Origin: Stakelama sediminis | GTDB lineage: Bacteria > Pseudomonadota > Alphaproteobacteria > Sphingomonadales > Sphingomonadaceae | Reading direction: 5' to 3' | DNA length: 64,000 nucleotides | Assembly: GCF_014199335.1 (NCBI RefSeq) | Contig: NZ_JACIJI010000003.1 | Span: 62,001 to 126,000, forward strand | In this document: piece after piece, positions 35,045 through 43,941 of the stretch | How positions within the stretch are numbered: position 1 is the first letter of the stretch | How the letters are laid out: each line of letters starts with the position of its first letter | Translations under genes and position numbers: made by a program | Notes under the pieces: model-generated | Databases searched by the model: none | The model's input: only the letters and a program-made list of their open reading frames with translations | Told to the model about the DNA's origin: nothing

Positions 35045-36130
35045 CTAGAGGAAGGCCGGTGCTTCCTGATCCCCGCAGGTGGTGTCGATCCACGCACCAT
35101 GCGCCTGACAATGCGCCAGCTTTTTCGGTCCGTCGCCCGGCCAGGTCTGCACCCATACCTCCATGCGTGGTTTGCGCGACCGGTGCGGTTCCATTACTAC
35201 CCAGGCGAGCGGGCGCTGAGCCGTCGCTTTGGCACCTGCGGCATACATTGCGCTTTCGATCCGCCGCCGCCGCTCCTTGCCGAGATATTGCAGCACCACC
35301 GAATGCATCAGCACGCGCGTGACGCCCGCTGCCTGCGGCTCGGCCAGCCTTGCCTCTACCCAGTCGGCGGCATCGCCCTGCTCGACCACAACCGGATGGT
35401 CGCGCATCAGCGCGATTCCGGCATTCAGTCGCGCCGCACGTTCGACATTGTCCGCCCAGATATAGGCGCGCAGCCGTGCCGCAGATGCCGGGTCGGTCGC
35501 ATCGACCGGCGCCACGTCGACGCCGCGCACCGACGCAAACCGCACCTCGACCGGCTCGGGCGGTATCCCCTGCCATTCCGGACGGATCGTCAGCGGCGCA
35601 TCCTTCGGCCCGGTTTCCACCCCGCCCAGATCATAGTGCAGCCGGTCGATCAGCAGGTTCAGTCCCGCGCTAGACCCGATCTCCAGCAGTTCGATCGGCT
35701 GGCCGAACCGGCGCACAACCTGCATCAACCCCAGCATCAGCGGGCCGGAACGTCCCATCTCATTGGTCTGGGGCGGCCTGTCCAGATAGGGCTGGATCGC
35801 CGGACCATGTGCCGCAAAAGCCCGCCCGACCACTTCGGCCACGGCGGACGCATCGCTCGTCTCACCGGCGAATACCGCCGCCAGTTCCGGCGCATCGCCC
35901 GACTGCGCCAGTGCGTGCAGCCCGCCCACTATCCGCAACGGCAGGCCATCGGCGGTGGGATCGTCCGGCCAGTCGCAAATGCGGCGACCGACATCGGTCG
36001 AATCGTCAAGCGCGTCGGCAATTCCCTGAACGACGCGGGCAGTGATCGGCGCGCCCATGCGGGTGCAATAGATATGCTGAAGCTCCAGTGCTTCGGCTAC
36101 CTTGTCGTCTGCGCCCCTGTCTGTCTTCAC
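35045..36130 (-). CDS. DUF2332-family protein
   Basis: 361 residues with a GTG start; GGAGG lies eight bases before it. Members are cytosolic proteins of unknown activity. The central ELLEIGSSAGLNLLIDRLHY resembles the glycine-rich loop of a Rossmann-like SAM methyltransferase, and VTRVLMHSVVLQYLGKERRR is characteristic of DUF2332. No catalytic residue set is known. Divergent from hisG (73 bases). Confidence 0.85.
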   Translation of the reverse strand: MKTDRGADDKVAEALELQHIYCTRMGAPITARVVQGIADALDDSTDVGRRICDWPDDPTADGLPLRIVGGLHALAQSGDAPELAAVFAGETSDASAVAEVVGRAFAAHGPAIQPYLDRPPQTNEMGRSGPLMLGLMQVVRRFGQPIELLEIGSSAGLNLLIDRLHYDLGGVETGPKDAPLTIRPEWQGIPPEPVEVRFASVRGVDVAPVDATDPASAARLRAYIWADNVERAARLNAGIALMRDHPVVVEQGDAADWVEARLAEPQAAGVTRVLMHSVVLQYLGKERRRRIESAMYAAGAKATAQRPLAWVVMEPHRSRKPRMEVWVQTWPGDGPKKLAHCQAHGAWIDTTCGDQEAPAFL

Positions 36131-36203
36131 CCTAATTGCCTCCGGATGCCTTCAGCCCCTTGTTGCGCGCGTTCCACACCCCAAGTAAAGCCCCGCATTA
36201 CCT

Positions 36204-36866
36204 ATGTCCGATCCGATCATCCTCGCCGTGCCCAAGGGGCGCATTCTCGACGAAGCGCTGCCGCTGCTCGCACGTGTCGGAATCGTGCCCGAACCCGCCT
36301 TCACCGATTCGGGTAGCCGTGCCCTGCGGTTCAAAACCAACCGCCCCGACATCGACATTATCCGTGTGCGCGCCTTCGACGTTGCGACCTTCGTCGCGCA
36401 CGGCGCGGCGCAACTCGGTATCGTCGGGTCCGACGTGCTGGCCGAATTCGATTATTCCGAACTCTATGCACCCGTCGATCTCGGCATCGGGCCGTGCCGT
36501 ATTTCGGTCGCCGAACCCGCCGACATGGCGGCGAAAGACGATCCGCGCGGCTGGAGCCATGTTCGTATCGCCACCAAATATCCACACATCACCCAGGCGC
36601 ATTTCGCCCGGCGCGGGGTACAGGCGGAGTGTATCAAACTGAACGGTGCGATGGAACTGGCACCCAAAATGGGGCTGGCGCCGCGTATCGTCGATCTCGT
36701 CTCCTCGGGCCGCACGCTAAAGGAAAACGGACTGGTCGAGGTCGAGGTGATTGCCGAGGTGACAAGCCGCCTGATCGTCAACCGCGCGGCGTTCAAGACG
36801 CGCGTGGGACAGGTCGTGCCGCTGGTCGATGCCTTTCGCCGCGCCATCGAGGATCAGGCAGCGTGA
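36204..36866 (+). CDS. hisG: ATP phosphoribosyltransferase, short form
   Basis: First enzyme of histidine synthesis, joining ATP and PRPP. At 220 residues this is the short HisG (long forms are about 290-300 with a regulatory ACT-like domain), which needs the HisZ subunit for activity and feedback control; no hisZ is in the window. Motifs: [14 protein letters not shown] at the N-terminus and [14 protein letters not shown], the PRPP-binding loop. The stop overlaps hisD (GTGA). Confidence 0.95.
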   Translation: MSDPIILAVPKGRILDEALPLLARVGIVPEPAFTDSGSRALRFKTNRPDIDIIRVRAFDVATFVAHGAAQLGIVGSDVLAEFDYSELYAPVDLGIGPCRISVAEPADMAAKDDPRGWSHVRIATKYPHITQAHFARRGVQAECIKLNGAMELAPKMGLAPRIVDLVSSGRTLKENGLVEVEVIAEVTSRLIVNRAAFKTRVGQVVPLVDAFRRAIEDQAA

Positions 36867-38152
36867 TCCGGCTCAACGCTTCCGAACCCGGCTTTTCGAC
36901 CGCCTTCGACACGCTGGTCAATGCCCGGCGCGAAAGTGACGCCCATGTCGCGCGCGACGTACAGGTGATCGTCACCGCCGTGCGCGAACAGGGCGATGCC
37001 GCGGTGGAGGCGTTCACCCGCAAGTTCGACGGCCATGCGCTCAACGAAACCGGCTGGCGGATCGAAAAGTCCGACTGCGCGGTGGCACTCAAGGGCCTTG
37101 ATCCCGAATTGCGTGGTGCGCTCGAACTCGCGCGCGATCGTATCGCCGCCTATCATGAAAAGCAGAAACCCGCCGACAGCGACACCATCGACGCCGACGG
37201 CATCCGGCTGGGCGCGCGCTGGCGGGCGGTGGATGCAGCGGGCGTCTATGTCCCCGGCGGCCGCGCTGCCTATCCCTCCTCGGTGCTGATGAACGCGATT
37301 CCCGCCAAGGTTGCGGGCGTCGAGCGGCTGGTGATGGTGACACCCACGCCGAAAGGCGAAATCAATCCGCTGGTGCTGGCGGCGGCCGAACTGGCGGGCG
37401 TTGACGAGGTCTGGCGGATCGGCGGCGCGCAGGCGGTTGCCGCCCTTGCCTATGGCACCGGCCGGATCAAGCCGGTCGATGTCGTCACCGGCCCCGGCAA
37501 TGCCTGGGTTGCCGAAGCCAAGCGCCAGCTTTACGGCGTCGTCGGCATCGACATGGTTGCGGGCCCCAGCGAGATCGTGGTCGTCGCCGACGCCGACAAT
37601 GATCCCGAATGGACCGCCGCCGACCTGTTGAGCCAGGCCGAACATGATCCGACCAGCCAGTCGATCCTGTTCACCGACGACGCCGGGTTCGCCGATGCGG
37701 TTGCCGCCGCAGTGGACCGCCAGATCGGCGAACTGGCGACAAAAGACGTCGCGCGGCAAAGCTGGGACGCGAACGGTGCGATCATTCTCGTGCCCGACCT
37801 TCCCGCCGCCTGCCCGCTGGTCGACCGGCTGGCGCCCGAGCATCTCGAACTCGCGGTCGCCGATCCGGAAGCCCTGTTCGCGCAGGTCCGCCATGCCGGG
37901 TCCGTCTTCCTCGGACGCTATACCCCCGAAGCGGTCGGGGATTATGTCGCCGGACCTAACCATGTCCTGCCCACCGGACGGCGCGCGCGTTTCTCCTCCG
38001 GCCTGTCGGTGCTCGATTTCATGAAGCGCACCAGCTTCCTCGCGCTCGACGAAGCCGGTTTGCAGAAGATCGGCCCTGCCGCCGTCGCGCTGGCAGGCGC
38101 CGAAGGCCTGCCAGCGCACGCCAGATCGGTCGCGCTGCGGCTACGGCGCTGA
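36863..38152 (+). CDS. hisD: Histidinol dehydrogenase
   Basis: Zn enzyme of 429 residues that makes the final two oxidations to histidine. The GTG at 36863 overlaps the hisG stop and gives the standard N-terminus ([19 protein letters not shown]). Landmarks: [35 protein letters not shown], and [16 protein letters not shown] with the Gln and His Zn ligands, then APEHLELAV and the [14 protein letters not shown] loop with a further Zn-site His. Coupled to hisG; four bases after its stop the MFS gene begins. Confidence 0.96.
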   Translation: MIRLNASEPGFSTAFDTLVNARRESDAHVARDVQVIVTAVREQGDAAVEAFTRKFDGHALNETGWRIEKSDCAVALKGLDPELRGALELARDRIAAYHEKQKPADSDTIDADGIRLGARWRAVDAAGVYVPGGRAAYPSSVLMNAIPAKVAGVERLVMVTPTPKGEINPLVLAAAELAGVDEVWRIGGAQAVAALAYGTGRIKPVDVVTGPGNAWVAEAKRQLYGVVGIDMVAGPSEIVVVADADNDPEWTAADLLSQAEHDPTSQSILFTDDAGFADAVAAAVDRQIGELATKDVARQSWDANGAIILVPDLPAACPLVDRLAPEHLELAVADPEALFAQVRHAGSVFLGRYTPEAVGDYVAGPNHVLPTGRRARFSSGLSVLDFMKRTSFLALDEAGLQKIGPAAVALAGAEGLPAHARSVALRLRR

Positions 38153-38156
38153 CCGC

Positions 38157-39425
38157 GTGAAGCGATGGGCAACCAACACCTTCCGATCGCTCAAAGGCTA
38201 TAATTTCCGGCTCTGGGCTGCCGGATCGCTGGTTTCCAATATCGGCACCTGGATGCAGCGCATCGCACAGGACTGGCTGGTGCTTACCGTCCTTACCCAG
38301 CACAGCGCGTCGGCGGTGGGCATTACCATGGGCCTGCAATTCGCGCCGCAATTGCTGTTGCTGCCGCTGACCGGTTTCGCCGCCGACCATTTCGACAAGC
38401 GCAAGCTGATGATGGTCACGCAGGCGCTGATGGGTACGCTGGCGCTGATCCTCGGCGCGCTGACCATATCGGGAATGGTGCAGCTCTGGCAGGTCTATGC
38501 CTTTGCCTTTCTGTTCGGCGCGGTTGCCGCCTTCGATGCACCGGCGCGACAGGCTTTCGTCTCCGAACTGGTCGGGGAAAAGGATCTGACCAACGCGGTC
38601 GCGCTCAATTCCACCACCTTCAACGCGGCGCGAATGATCGGCCCTGCGGTCGCCGGGCTGGTGATCGGATCGGTCGGGCTGGGCTGGGCCTTTCTGCTCA
38701 ACGGCGCCTCCTATGGCGCGGTGCTGCTGTCGCTGTTCCTGCTACGGGTGAAGGACCTGCACGCCAATGCCCGCGCCACCCGCAAGCGCGGCAGCCTGCT
38801 GGAGGGGTTCCGCTATGTCTGGGCGCGCGCTGAACTGCGCGTGCTGCTGGTGATGCTGGGGCTGATCGGCACCTTCGGCCTCAATTTCGGCATCTATACC
38901 TCGGTCATGGCGGTAAAGGTCTTTCACGTCGGTGCCAGCGGATATGGCCTGTTGTCGTCGATGATGGCGCTCGGCACGGTCAGCGGCGCATTGATCGTCG
39001 CAAGCTGGGAACGGCCGCGCTTTCCCTATCTGCTCGCCAGCGCCGCACTGTTCGGGCTGGGCTGCATTTTCGGGGCGCTGGCCCCCGATTACTGGCTGTT
39101 CGGCGCAGCACTGGCGCTGACCGGCGTCAGCGTGCTGATGTTCCTCAACGCCAGCAACGGGCTGATGCAGCTTACCACCGAGCCGTCGATGCGCGGCCGG
39201 GTACTGGCGATCCGCATGGCGATCACATTGGGCGGCGTTCCGCTGGGTGCCCCCATCGTCGGCTGGGTTGCGGACCATTTCGGCCCGCGCTGGGCGATCG
39301 GCGTGGGTGCGGCGGCAGGCCTGACCGCCGCGCTGATCGGCCTGATCTATCTGCGCCGCAGCCGCCTGCCCGCCACCGTCGAAGGACAGGCGCTGACCGA
39401 AACGGGCAGCCGCGAACCGGGGTGA
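38157..39425 (+). CDS. MFS transporter (EntS-like, MFS_3 group)
   Basis: 422 residues, 12 helices. It opens RSLKGYNFRLWAAGSLVSNI and GTWMQRIAQDWLVL, typical of the enterobactin-exporter/permease group often labelled MFS_3, with AADHFDKRKLMMVTQ as loop 2-3 motif. Starts at GTG four bases after hisD, so it is in the his transcription unit although its substrate is probably unrelated to histidine. The C-terminal cytoplasmic tail is short. Confidence 0.87.
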   Translation: MKRWATNTFRSLKGYNFRLWAAGSLVSNIGTWMQRIAQDWLVLTVLTQHSASAVGITMGLQFAPQLLLLPLTGFAADHFDKRKLMMVTQALMGTLALILGALTISGMVQLWQVYAFAFLFGAVAAFDAPARQAFVSELVGEKDLTNAVALNSTTFNAARMIGPAVAGLVIGSVGLGWAFLLNGASYGAVLLSLFLLRVKDLHANARATRKRGSLLEGFRYVWARAELRVLLVMLGLIGTFGLNFGIYTSVMAVKVFHVGASGYGLLSSMMALGTVSGALIVASWERPRFPYLLASAALFGLGCIFGALAPDYWLFGAALALTGVSVLMFLNASNGLMQLTTEPSMRGRVLAIRMAITLGGVPLGAPIVGWVADHFGPRWAIGVGAAAGLTAALIGLIYLRRSRLPATVEGQALTETGSREPG

Positions 39426-39429
39426 GCCG

Positions 39430-40245
39430 TTACTTCGCCTGCGCCACGGCGCAAGCATGGTCCTGCAACTCCTCTCCCGAACCATAGCGCTTCCTTGCCG
39501 GATCGGCGCGCGCGGCGAGCAGGACAAAGCCCGGCGCACCATTTGCGAAATGCACACCCGTCAGCACCAGCGTCCACGCCCCCATGTCGGCAGGCGCGAC
39601 CTTCATGCCCTTGGCAAGCAGTTTGAACGGATCGGCGGATGGCCGGTTCTTTCCGTCCAGCCGCACCGCATAATAGCGATATCCCGCCAGCGAGAGCGGC
39701 TTGCGCGACCAGCGTCGGGTAATGCGCGGCAATTCCCGTTTCAGCGCGTCGCGAACGTCGGGCCGGATGCAATCGACATGCAGGTGCAACTGATCCTGAC
39801 TGCGCCCGTACAGCGAATTGACCGCCACGCTGACATCCTCTCGCGGCAGGCGCTGGCCCAGCTTTGCGTCGACCAGCGTGCGCGCGGTCCAGGCCGGGGT
39901 GAAATAATCGACCGCATCGGGCTCCAGCAGCGCAGGGTCTTCCATGCCGGTGATCCTGCGCGTCGGCATCAGCAGATATTGCGCCACCCCGCGCAGATCC
40001 TTCAGCAGCACATAGCCGCGTGCCACGCCCTCGCTCAGATTGACCTCGGCGCACGGATCGGGCCTGCCGTTGCGCTGCTGATCGGGAACGCATTTGTCGT
40101 GCAGGATATGCCAGAGAACCTGTCCGTGCGGATGGACCGGCGGCGCGGGCAGTGCCGGACGCGATGCAGGTGTCGTACAGGCCGCAAGCAGCGCCATCCC
40201 CAGCAGGGCGGCCAGCCCCCTGCCCCGTTTCCGTCCGATCGTCAT
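39430..40245 (-). CDS. cdh: CDP-diacylglycerol diphosphatase lipoprotein
   Basis: 271 residues. The ATG at 40245 has AAGGGAG six bases upstream. The lipobox LAAC ends at Cys23, so it is a lipoprotein, whereas E. coli Cdh is a membrane-anchored periplasmic enzyme. QDQLHLHVDCIRPDVRDAL carries the His-x-His HIT-like active-site motif; the CIRPDV tail is the family mark. Releases CMP from CDP-diacylglycerol. Its 3' end converges on the MFS gene with four bases between the stops. Confidence 0.85.
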   Translation of the reverse strand: MTIGRKRGRGLAALLGMALLAACTTPASRPALPAPPVHPHGQVLWHILHDKCVPDQQRNGRPDPCAEVNLSEGVARGYVLLKDLRGVAQYLLMPTRRITGMEDPALLEPDAVDYFTPAWTARTLVDAKLGQRLPREDVSVAVNSLYGRSQDQLHLHVDCIRPDVRDALKRELPRITRRWSRKPLSLAGYRYYAVRLDGKNRPSADPFKLLAKGMKVAPADMGAWTLVLTGVHFANGAPGFVLLAARADPARKRYGSGEELQDHACAVAQAK

Positions 40246-40344
40246 CGCCGCTCCCTTGCCGTGCAGCACCCGCGCTACCGTCAATCGCGCCGTCCGGCAA
40301 CACAGGCTTTGCCTTCCGCGTCGCGCACGCCTATCTGCACGCCC

Positions 40345-40806
40345 ATGCCAAGCAAATCCGCCCGTTCGCGCACTCAGGCGCGTGCCGCCGCCCGGTTCGC
40401 CGCCGTGCAGGCGCTCTATCAGCAGGAAATGGAGGGTACGCCCCTGCCCACGCTGCTGCACGAATTTCACAGCCACCGCCTCGGCGCGATCATCGAAGAC
40501 ATTGAATATGCCGATGCCGATGGCGATTTCTTCGACGATATCGTCAAGGGCGTCGACGCCCGTCGCGACGAAATCGACCGCGCCATTGCCGCACGCCTGT
40601 CGGCACAATGGTCGCTCGACCGGCTCGACCGGCCGATGCGCCAGATCCTGCGGGCAGGCACCTATGAACTGATCGCGCGCCGCGACGTGCCGACGGGGGC
40701 GGTCATCAGCGAATATCTCGACGTCACCGACGCCTTTTACGACAAGCGTGAAAAGGGCTTCGTCAACGGCCTGCTCGACGCAGTGGCAAAGGATGTGCGC
40801 GCCTGA
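40345..40806 (+). CDS. nusB: Transcription antitermination protein NusB
   Basis: 153 residues. It starts MPSKSARSRTQARAAARFAA with VQALYQQEME next, the usual NusB opening; the C-terminal half reads RAGTYELIARRDVPTGAVIS, EYLDVTDAFYDKREKGFVNG and LLDAV. Binds boxA RNA with NusE and antiterminates rRNA transcription. The frame is open far upstream, antisense to cdh, and this ATG is taken by homology. No riboflavin genes lie beside it. Three bases before the DUF4169 gene. Confidence 0.94.
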   Translation: MPSKSARSRTQARAAARFAAVQALYQQEMEGTPLPTLLHEFHSHRLGAIIEDIEYADADGDFFDDIVKGVDARRDEIDRAIAARLSAQWSLDRLDRPMRQILRAGTYELIARRDVPTGAVISEYLDVTDAFYDKREKGFVNGLLDAVAKDVRA

Positions 40807-40808
40807 CC

Positions 40809-40985
40809 ATGGGCGACGTCGTCAACCTGCGTCAGGCCCGCAAGGCAAAGGCGCGCACCGACAAGGCGCGCCAGGCCGCGGCCAACCGCGCCGCCTTCGG
40901 GCGCACCAAAGCGGAAAAACAGGCCGAAAAAGCGCGCGCAGAACAGCGTGACCGTACCCTTGACGGTGCCCGACTGGAGGATTGA
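40809..40985 (+). CDS. DUF4169 small basic protein
   Basis: 58 residues: MGDVVNLRQARKAKARTDKA, a middle with ENRA/FGRTKAEK-type repeats (here ANRAAFGRTKAEK), and LDGARLED at the end. This matches DUF4169, a short Lys/Arg/Ala-rich helical protein of alphaproteobacteria. It is too short for most callers. Coupled closely to nusB (two bases after its stop). Function unknown; the charge suggests nucleic-acid or ribosome contact, which is only a guess. Confidence 0.88.
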   Translation: MGDVVNLRQARKAKARTDKARQAAANRAAFGRTKAEKQAEKARAEQRDRTLDGARLED

Positions 40986-41036
40986 GCCTCTCAGGGCCGC
41001 CATGTGCCGCCCGTCAGCGCTGCATGGCAACCGGTC

Positions 41037-41843
41037 CTAAAGCGCCTTGCCGTGGCGTCCGGCCAGTTCGACGACATATTGCCAGGCGACGCGGCCCGAG
41101 CGGCTGCCGCGCCGGGTGGCCCAGCCGATCGCATCCGCTTCCTCCATCGGCAGGCCGTGGGCGTCGGCATAGCCGCGCACGATCGCCAGATAGGTATCCT
41201 GATCGATGGCGTGAAAGCCCAGGCTCAGCCCGAACCGGTCGGCCAGCGCAAGCTGGTCGTCGATCGAATCGCGTGGGTTGATGGCGCTTTCCTGTTCGGC
41301 AATGTCGCGCGTCACCAGATGGCGGCGATTGGCGGTGACGAGCAGGCGGGCATTGGCGGGGCGTGCCTCGGCCCCTCCTTCGAGCAGCGAGCGTAGCGCC
41401 CGGCCCTCCGCCGCGCTGTCGAAACCGATATCGTCGACGAAGATCGCAAAGGCGCGCTCGACATTCGCAATGACTGCGAACAAGGCGGGCAGGCTGTCGA
41501 GCGAGGCCGTCACCTCGATCAGCGACAGATTGCCGCCATCGGCCTGAATCGCGCCGACCGCGCTTTTGACCAGCGCCGACTTGCCGGTACCGCGCGCACC
41601 CCAGAGCAGCGTATCCTGCGCCGCCAGTCCCTTTGCCAGCCGCTCCAGATTGGCGGTCAGCGTCTGTTTCTGCTTGTCCAGCCCCTGCAACCGGTCAAGC
41701 GGCAGCGGCGCGAACGCGCGCGCGGGCGTCAGCGCCGCACCGTGCCAGAGATAGGCGGGGTGAGCGTAGGGATCAGCAGGCTCGGGCGGCGGCGGCGCCA
41801 GCCGGTCGAGCGCATCGGCGATACGGGTAAGCGCGTCGGACAT
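41037..41843 (-). CDS. DUF815-family AAA ATPase
   Basis: 268 residues. Walker A WGARGTGKSA near residue 82 and Walker B AIFVDDIGFD, preceded by the family motif LPLDRLQGLDKQKQTLTANL. Later motifs include LLVTANRRHLVTRDI and ESAINPRDSIDDQLALADRF. ATPase of unknown role; often near TPR and transport genes. It lies 31 bases after the stop of the TPR protein in divergent-free order (same strand), so could be a fourth-last member of the Prs operon, but spacing is larger than in the operon itself. Confidence 0.88.
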   Translation of the reverse strand: MSDALTRIADALDRLAPPPPEPADPYAHPAYLWHGAALTPARAFAPLPLDRLQGLDKQKQTLTANLERLAKGLAAQDTLLWGARGTGKSALVKSAVGAIQADGGNLSLIEVTASLDSLPALFAVIANVERAFAIFVDDIGFDSAAEGRALRSLLEGGAEARPANARLLVTANRRHLVTRDIAEQESAINPRDSIDDQLALADRFGLSLGFHAIDQDTYLAIVRGYADAHGLPMEEADAIGWATRRGSRSGRVAWQYVVELAGRHGKAL

Positions 41844-41874
41844 GGCAACCGCTATAGCGTGCCGGTCGGAGCGC

Positions 41875-43941
41875 TCAAGAAAGCTGTTTCAACAGTGCTT
41901 CGGCATCGTCGCGATCGGCAAAGCCGCGCTGCGCCAGTGCCGCGCGAATATTGGCGATGGCAGCGGCCTTGTTTCCCGCCGCCGCATCTGCCTGCGCCAG
42001 ATGCCAGCGCAGCCCCGCATGATCGGGCGCAATGGCGACCGCCTTGCGCAGCAATTGCAGCGCGAGTGTGTCCTTTCCCGCGCCATGCAGCGCCCAGCCA
42101 TAGGCATCGACCACCGCCGGGTCGGCAGGCGCAAGCGCATAAGCCTGCGCACCATAGCGGGTCGCGCGTGCATTCTCTCCCAATGCCGCACAGGCCGTCG
42201 CCAACTGGGCAAGCAGGGTCGCATCCCGATTGCCGAGCCGCTTGCGCAGTCCCTCCAGCGTATTCACTGCGGCCGCATCATCGCCGCTCGCAAGCTGCCA
42301 CTGCGCAGCGATTCGCAGCGCCGTCACATTTTCCGGGTTCTGCGACAGGAACAGCGCCAGTACCCGTGCCGCACCCTGTCGGTCACCACCCGCGTCCAGC
42401 GTGTTGACCAGCCGCAGCATGATCGGCTCATCGAACCGAATCGTCGCGGCGCGGCGATAGGCTTGCACGGCATCGTCATAGCGGTGCTGCGTCACCAGCA
42501 CGTCGCCCAGCAGCATCTGCACCGCCGGAGCACCCGGATTGGCCTGTACCGCCTCCTGTGCCTGTGCGAGCGCCTGTTCCGTGCGGCCATCGGTCAGCAA
42601 ACCGCGAACATAGGGCAGGATCGCCTGCGCCTGATTGGGGCTATCATCCACCGCCAGATCAAGCGTCGCCAGCCCGTCATCGGGGGAGAAGGGTGTCGCG
42701 CCGCCGCCGGACGGATAAGACGCACGGTCGAGAAATTTCGCCGCCATGATCCGGTCGCCGCGCTGTTCGAACGCGCGCGCGGTCAGCCGCAGCGTATAGG
42801 GATCGGCATCCGCACGGGTCGCCATCGGCTTCAATATGTCGAGCGCATCCTGCGGCGAGCCGGACTCGATATAAGCCTGGGCAAGCAGCCGCCGGGCAAC
42901 CAGATTCATCGGCTGCACCCCGACAAGCTGCTGAAGCTCGGTTACTGCCTGTTGCGGATTGCTCGCCTGAAGGTCGAGCGACCCCTGCAACAGCATCATG
43001 CCCGGCACATCGCCCATCGCATCGCCGACATGGGCCAGAATGCCGCGCGCCAGATCATAATTGCCTGCCCGCGCCGCCAGCACGGCTTGCAGATAATAAC
43101 CGCGCGGATCGTCCGGTTCGGCGAGCATCGCCTTGCGCACGGCGGCCAGCATCGGCCGATACCGCCCGAGATCGCCCAGCGTCGCGGCATATTCGATCAG
43201 CGTCGAATAGCGCCAGGGATCGCGTTTCAGCGCCGCTTCGAACCAGGGCAGCGACGCCATCGGCCCGTATTGATCGCGCACCATATGCGCGCGCAGCAGC
43301 AGCGCGTTGGTGTTGCCCGGAGCAAGCTGCACCGCGCGCACGGACGCCGTGATCGCGCCCGCCAGATCGCCCGCCGCAACGCGATACTCCCCCAGATCGG
43401 TCCAGGCCTGTGCGCTGTCGGGTTGCAGGGTCACGGCCCGTTGCGCCGCCTTGCCCGCATTCGCGAAATCGCCCTGCGCAATCAAAAGCTGCGTGCGTAC
43501 CCGCAAGGTATAGGAGCGAAAGCGCGGCCCGGCTTTTGCCAGCTCTTTTTGCGCACCATCCAGATCGCTCTCCAGCAGCAGCGCCTGTGCATAGAGCTGA
43601 TGCACGCGGTTCATGTCGAACCCCTGTTCCTGCGCCCGGTCCAGTTCGCCCTGCGCGGCATCGCCCTGCCCCAGCTCCAGATAGGCGCGCGCCAGCACTG
43701 CGTGCGCCAGCCCCCAGTCGGGTTTTTCCTGCACCGCCGTAAACGCCTGCGACCGTGCGGCACTGGCATTGCCCGCCTTCAGAAACGCCAGCGACCGCGC
43801 CAGCGCCTGATGCGCATGGGCACTGGTCTGCCGCGCGGGCAGTACCACCGTCACGACCAGCACCACCGCCGCGATCAGCATCAGGATGCCGCCTGCAAGT
43901 CCGATTCGGCGCCAGCGCAGGCGCTCAGGGCTGAAGGTCAT
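41875..43941 (-). CDS. Membrane-anchored TPR protein of the Prs exopolysaccharide operon
   Basis: 688 residues with one N-terminal helix (IGLAGGILMLIAAVVLVVTV), followed entirely by about 15 TPR-like repeats (for example AWTDLGEYRVAAGDLAGAIT, ALVYALAPADPAVVDAYGWA-type). Its start overlaps prsR by 17 bases, so it is coupled. The PEP-CTERM/exosortase TPR lipoprotein PrsT occurs in the same relation, but this protein is shorter and not lipidated, so the identity is by context. Probably a periplasmic scaffold for polymer export or surface-protein processing. Confidence 0.8.
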   Translation of the reverse strand: MTFSPERLRWRRIGLAGGILMLIAAVVLVVTVVLPARQTSAHAHQALARSLAFLKAGNASAARSQAFTAVQEKPDWGLAHAVLARAYLELGQGDAAQGELDRAQEQGFDMNRVHQLYAQALLLESDLDGAQKELAKAGPRFRSYTLRVRTQLLIAQGDFANAGKAAQRAVTLQPDSAQAWTDLGEYRVAAGDLAGAITASVRAVQLAPGNTNALLLRAHMVRDQYGPMASLPWFEAALKRDPWRYSTLIEYAATLGDLGRYRPMLAAVRKAMLAEPDDPRGYYLQAVLAARAGNYDLARGILAHVGDAMGDVPGMMLLQGSLDLQASNPQQAVTELQQLVGVQPMNLVARRLLAQAYIESGSPQDALDILKPMATRADADPYTLRLTARAFEQRGDRIMAAKFLDRASYPSGGGATPFSPDDGLATLDLAVDDSPNQAQAILPYVRGLLTDGRTEQALAQAQEAVQANPGAPAVQMLLGDVLVTQHRYDDAVQAYRRAATIRFDEPIMLRLVNTLDAGGDRQGAARVLALFLSQNPENVTALRIAAQWQLASGDDAAAVNTLEGLRKRLGNRDATLLAQLATACAALGENARATRYGAQAYALAPADPAVVDAYGWALHGAGKDTLALQLLRKAVAIAPDHAGLRWHLAQADAAAGNKAAAIANIRAALAQRGFADRDDAEALLKQLS

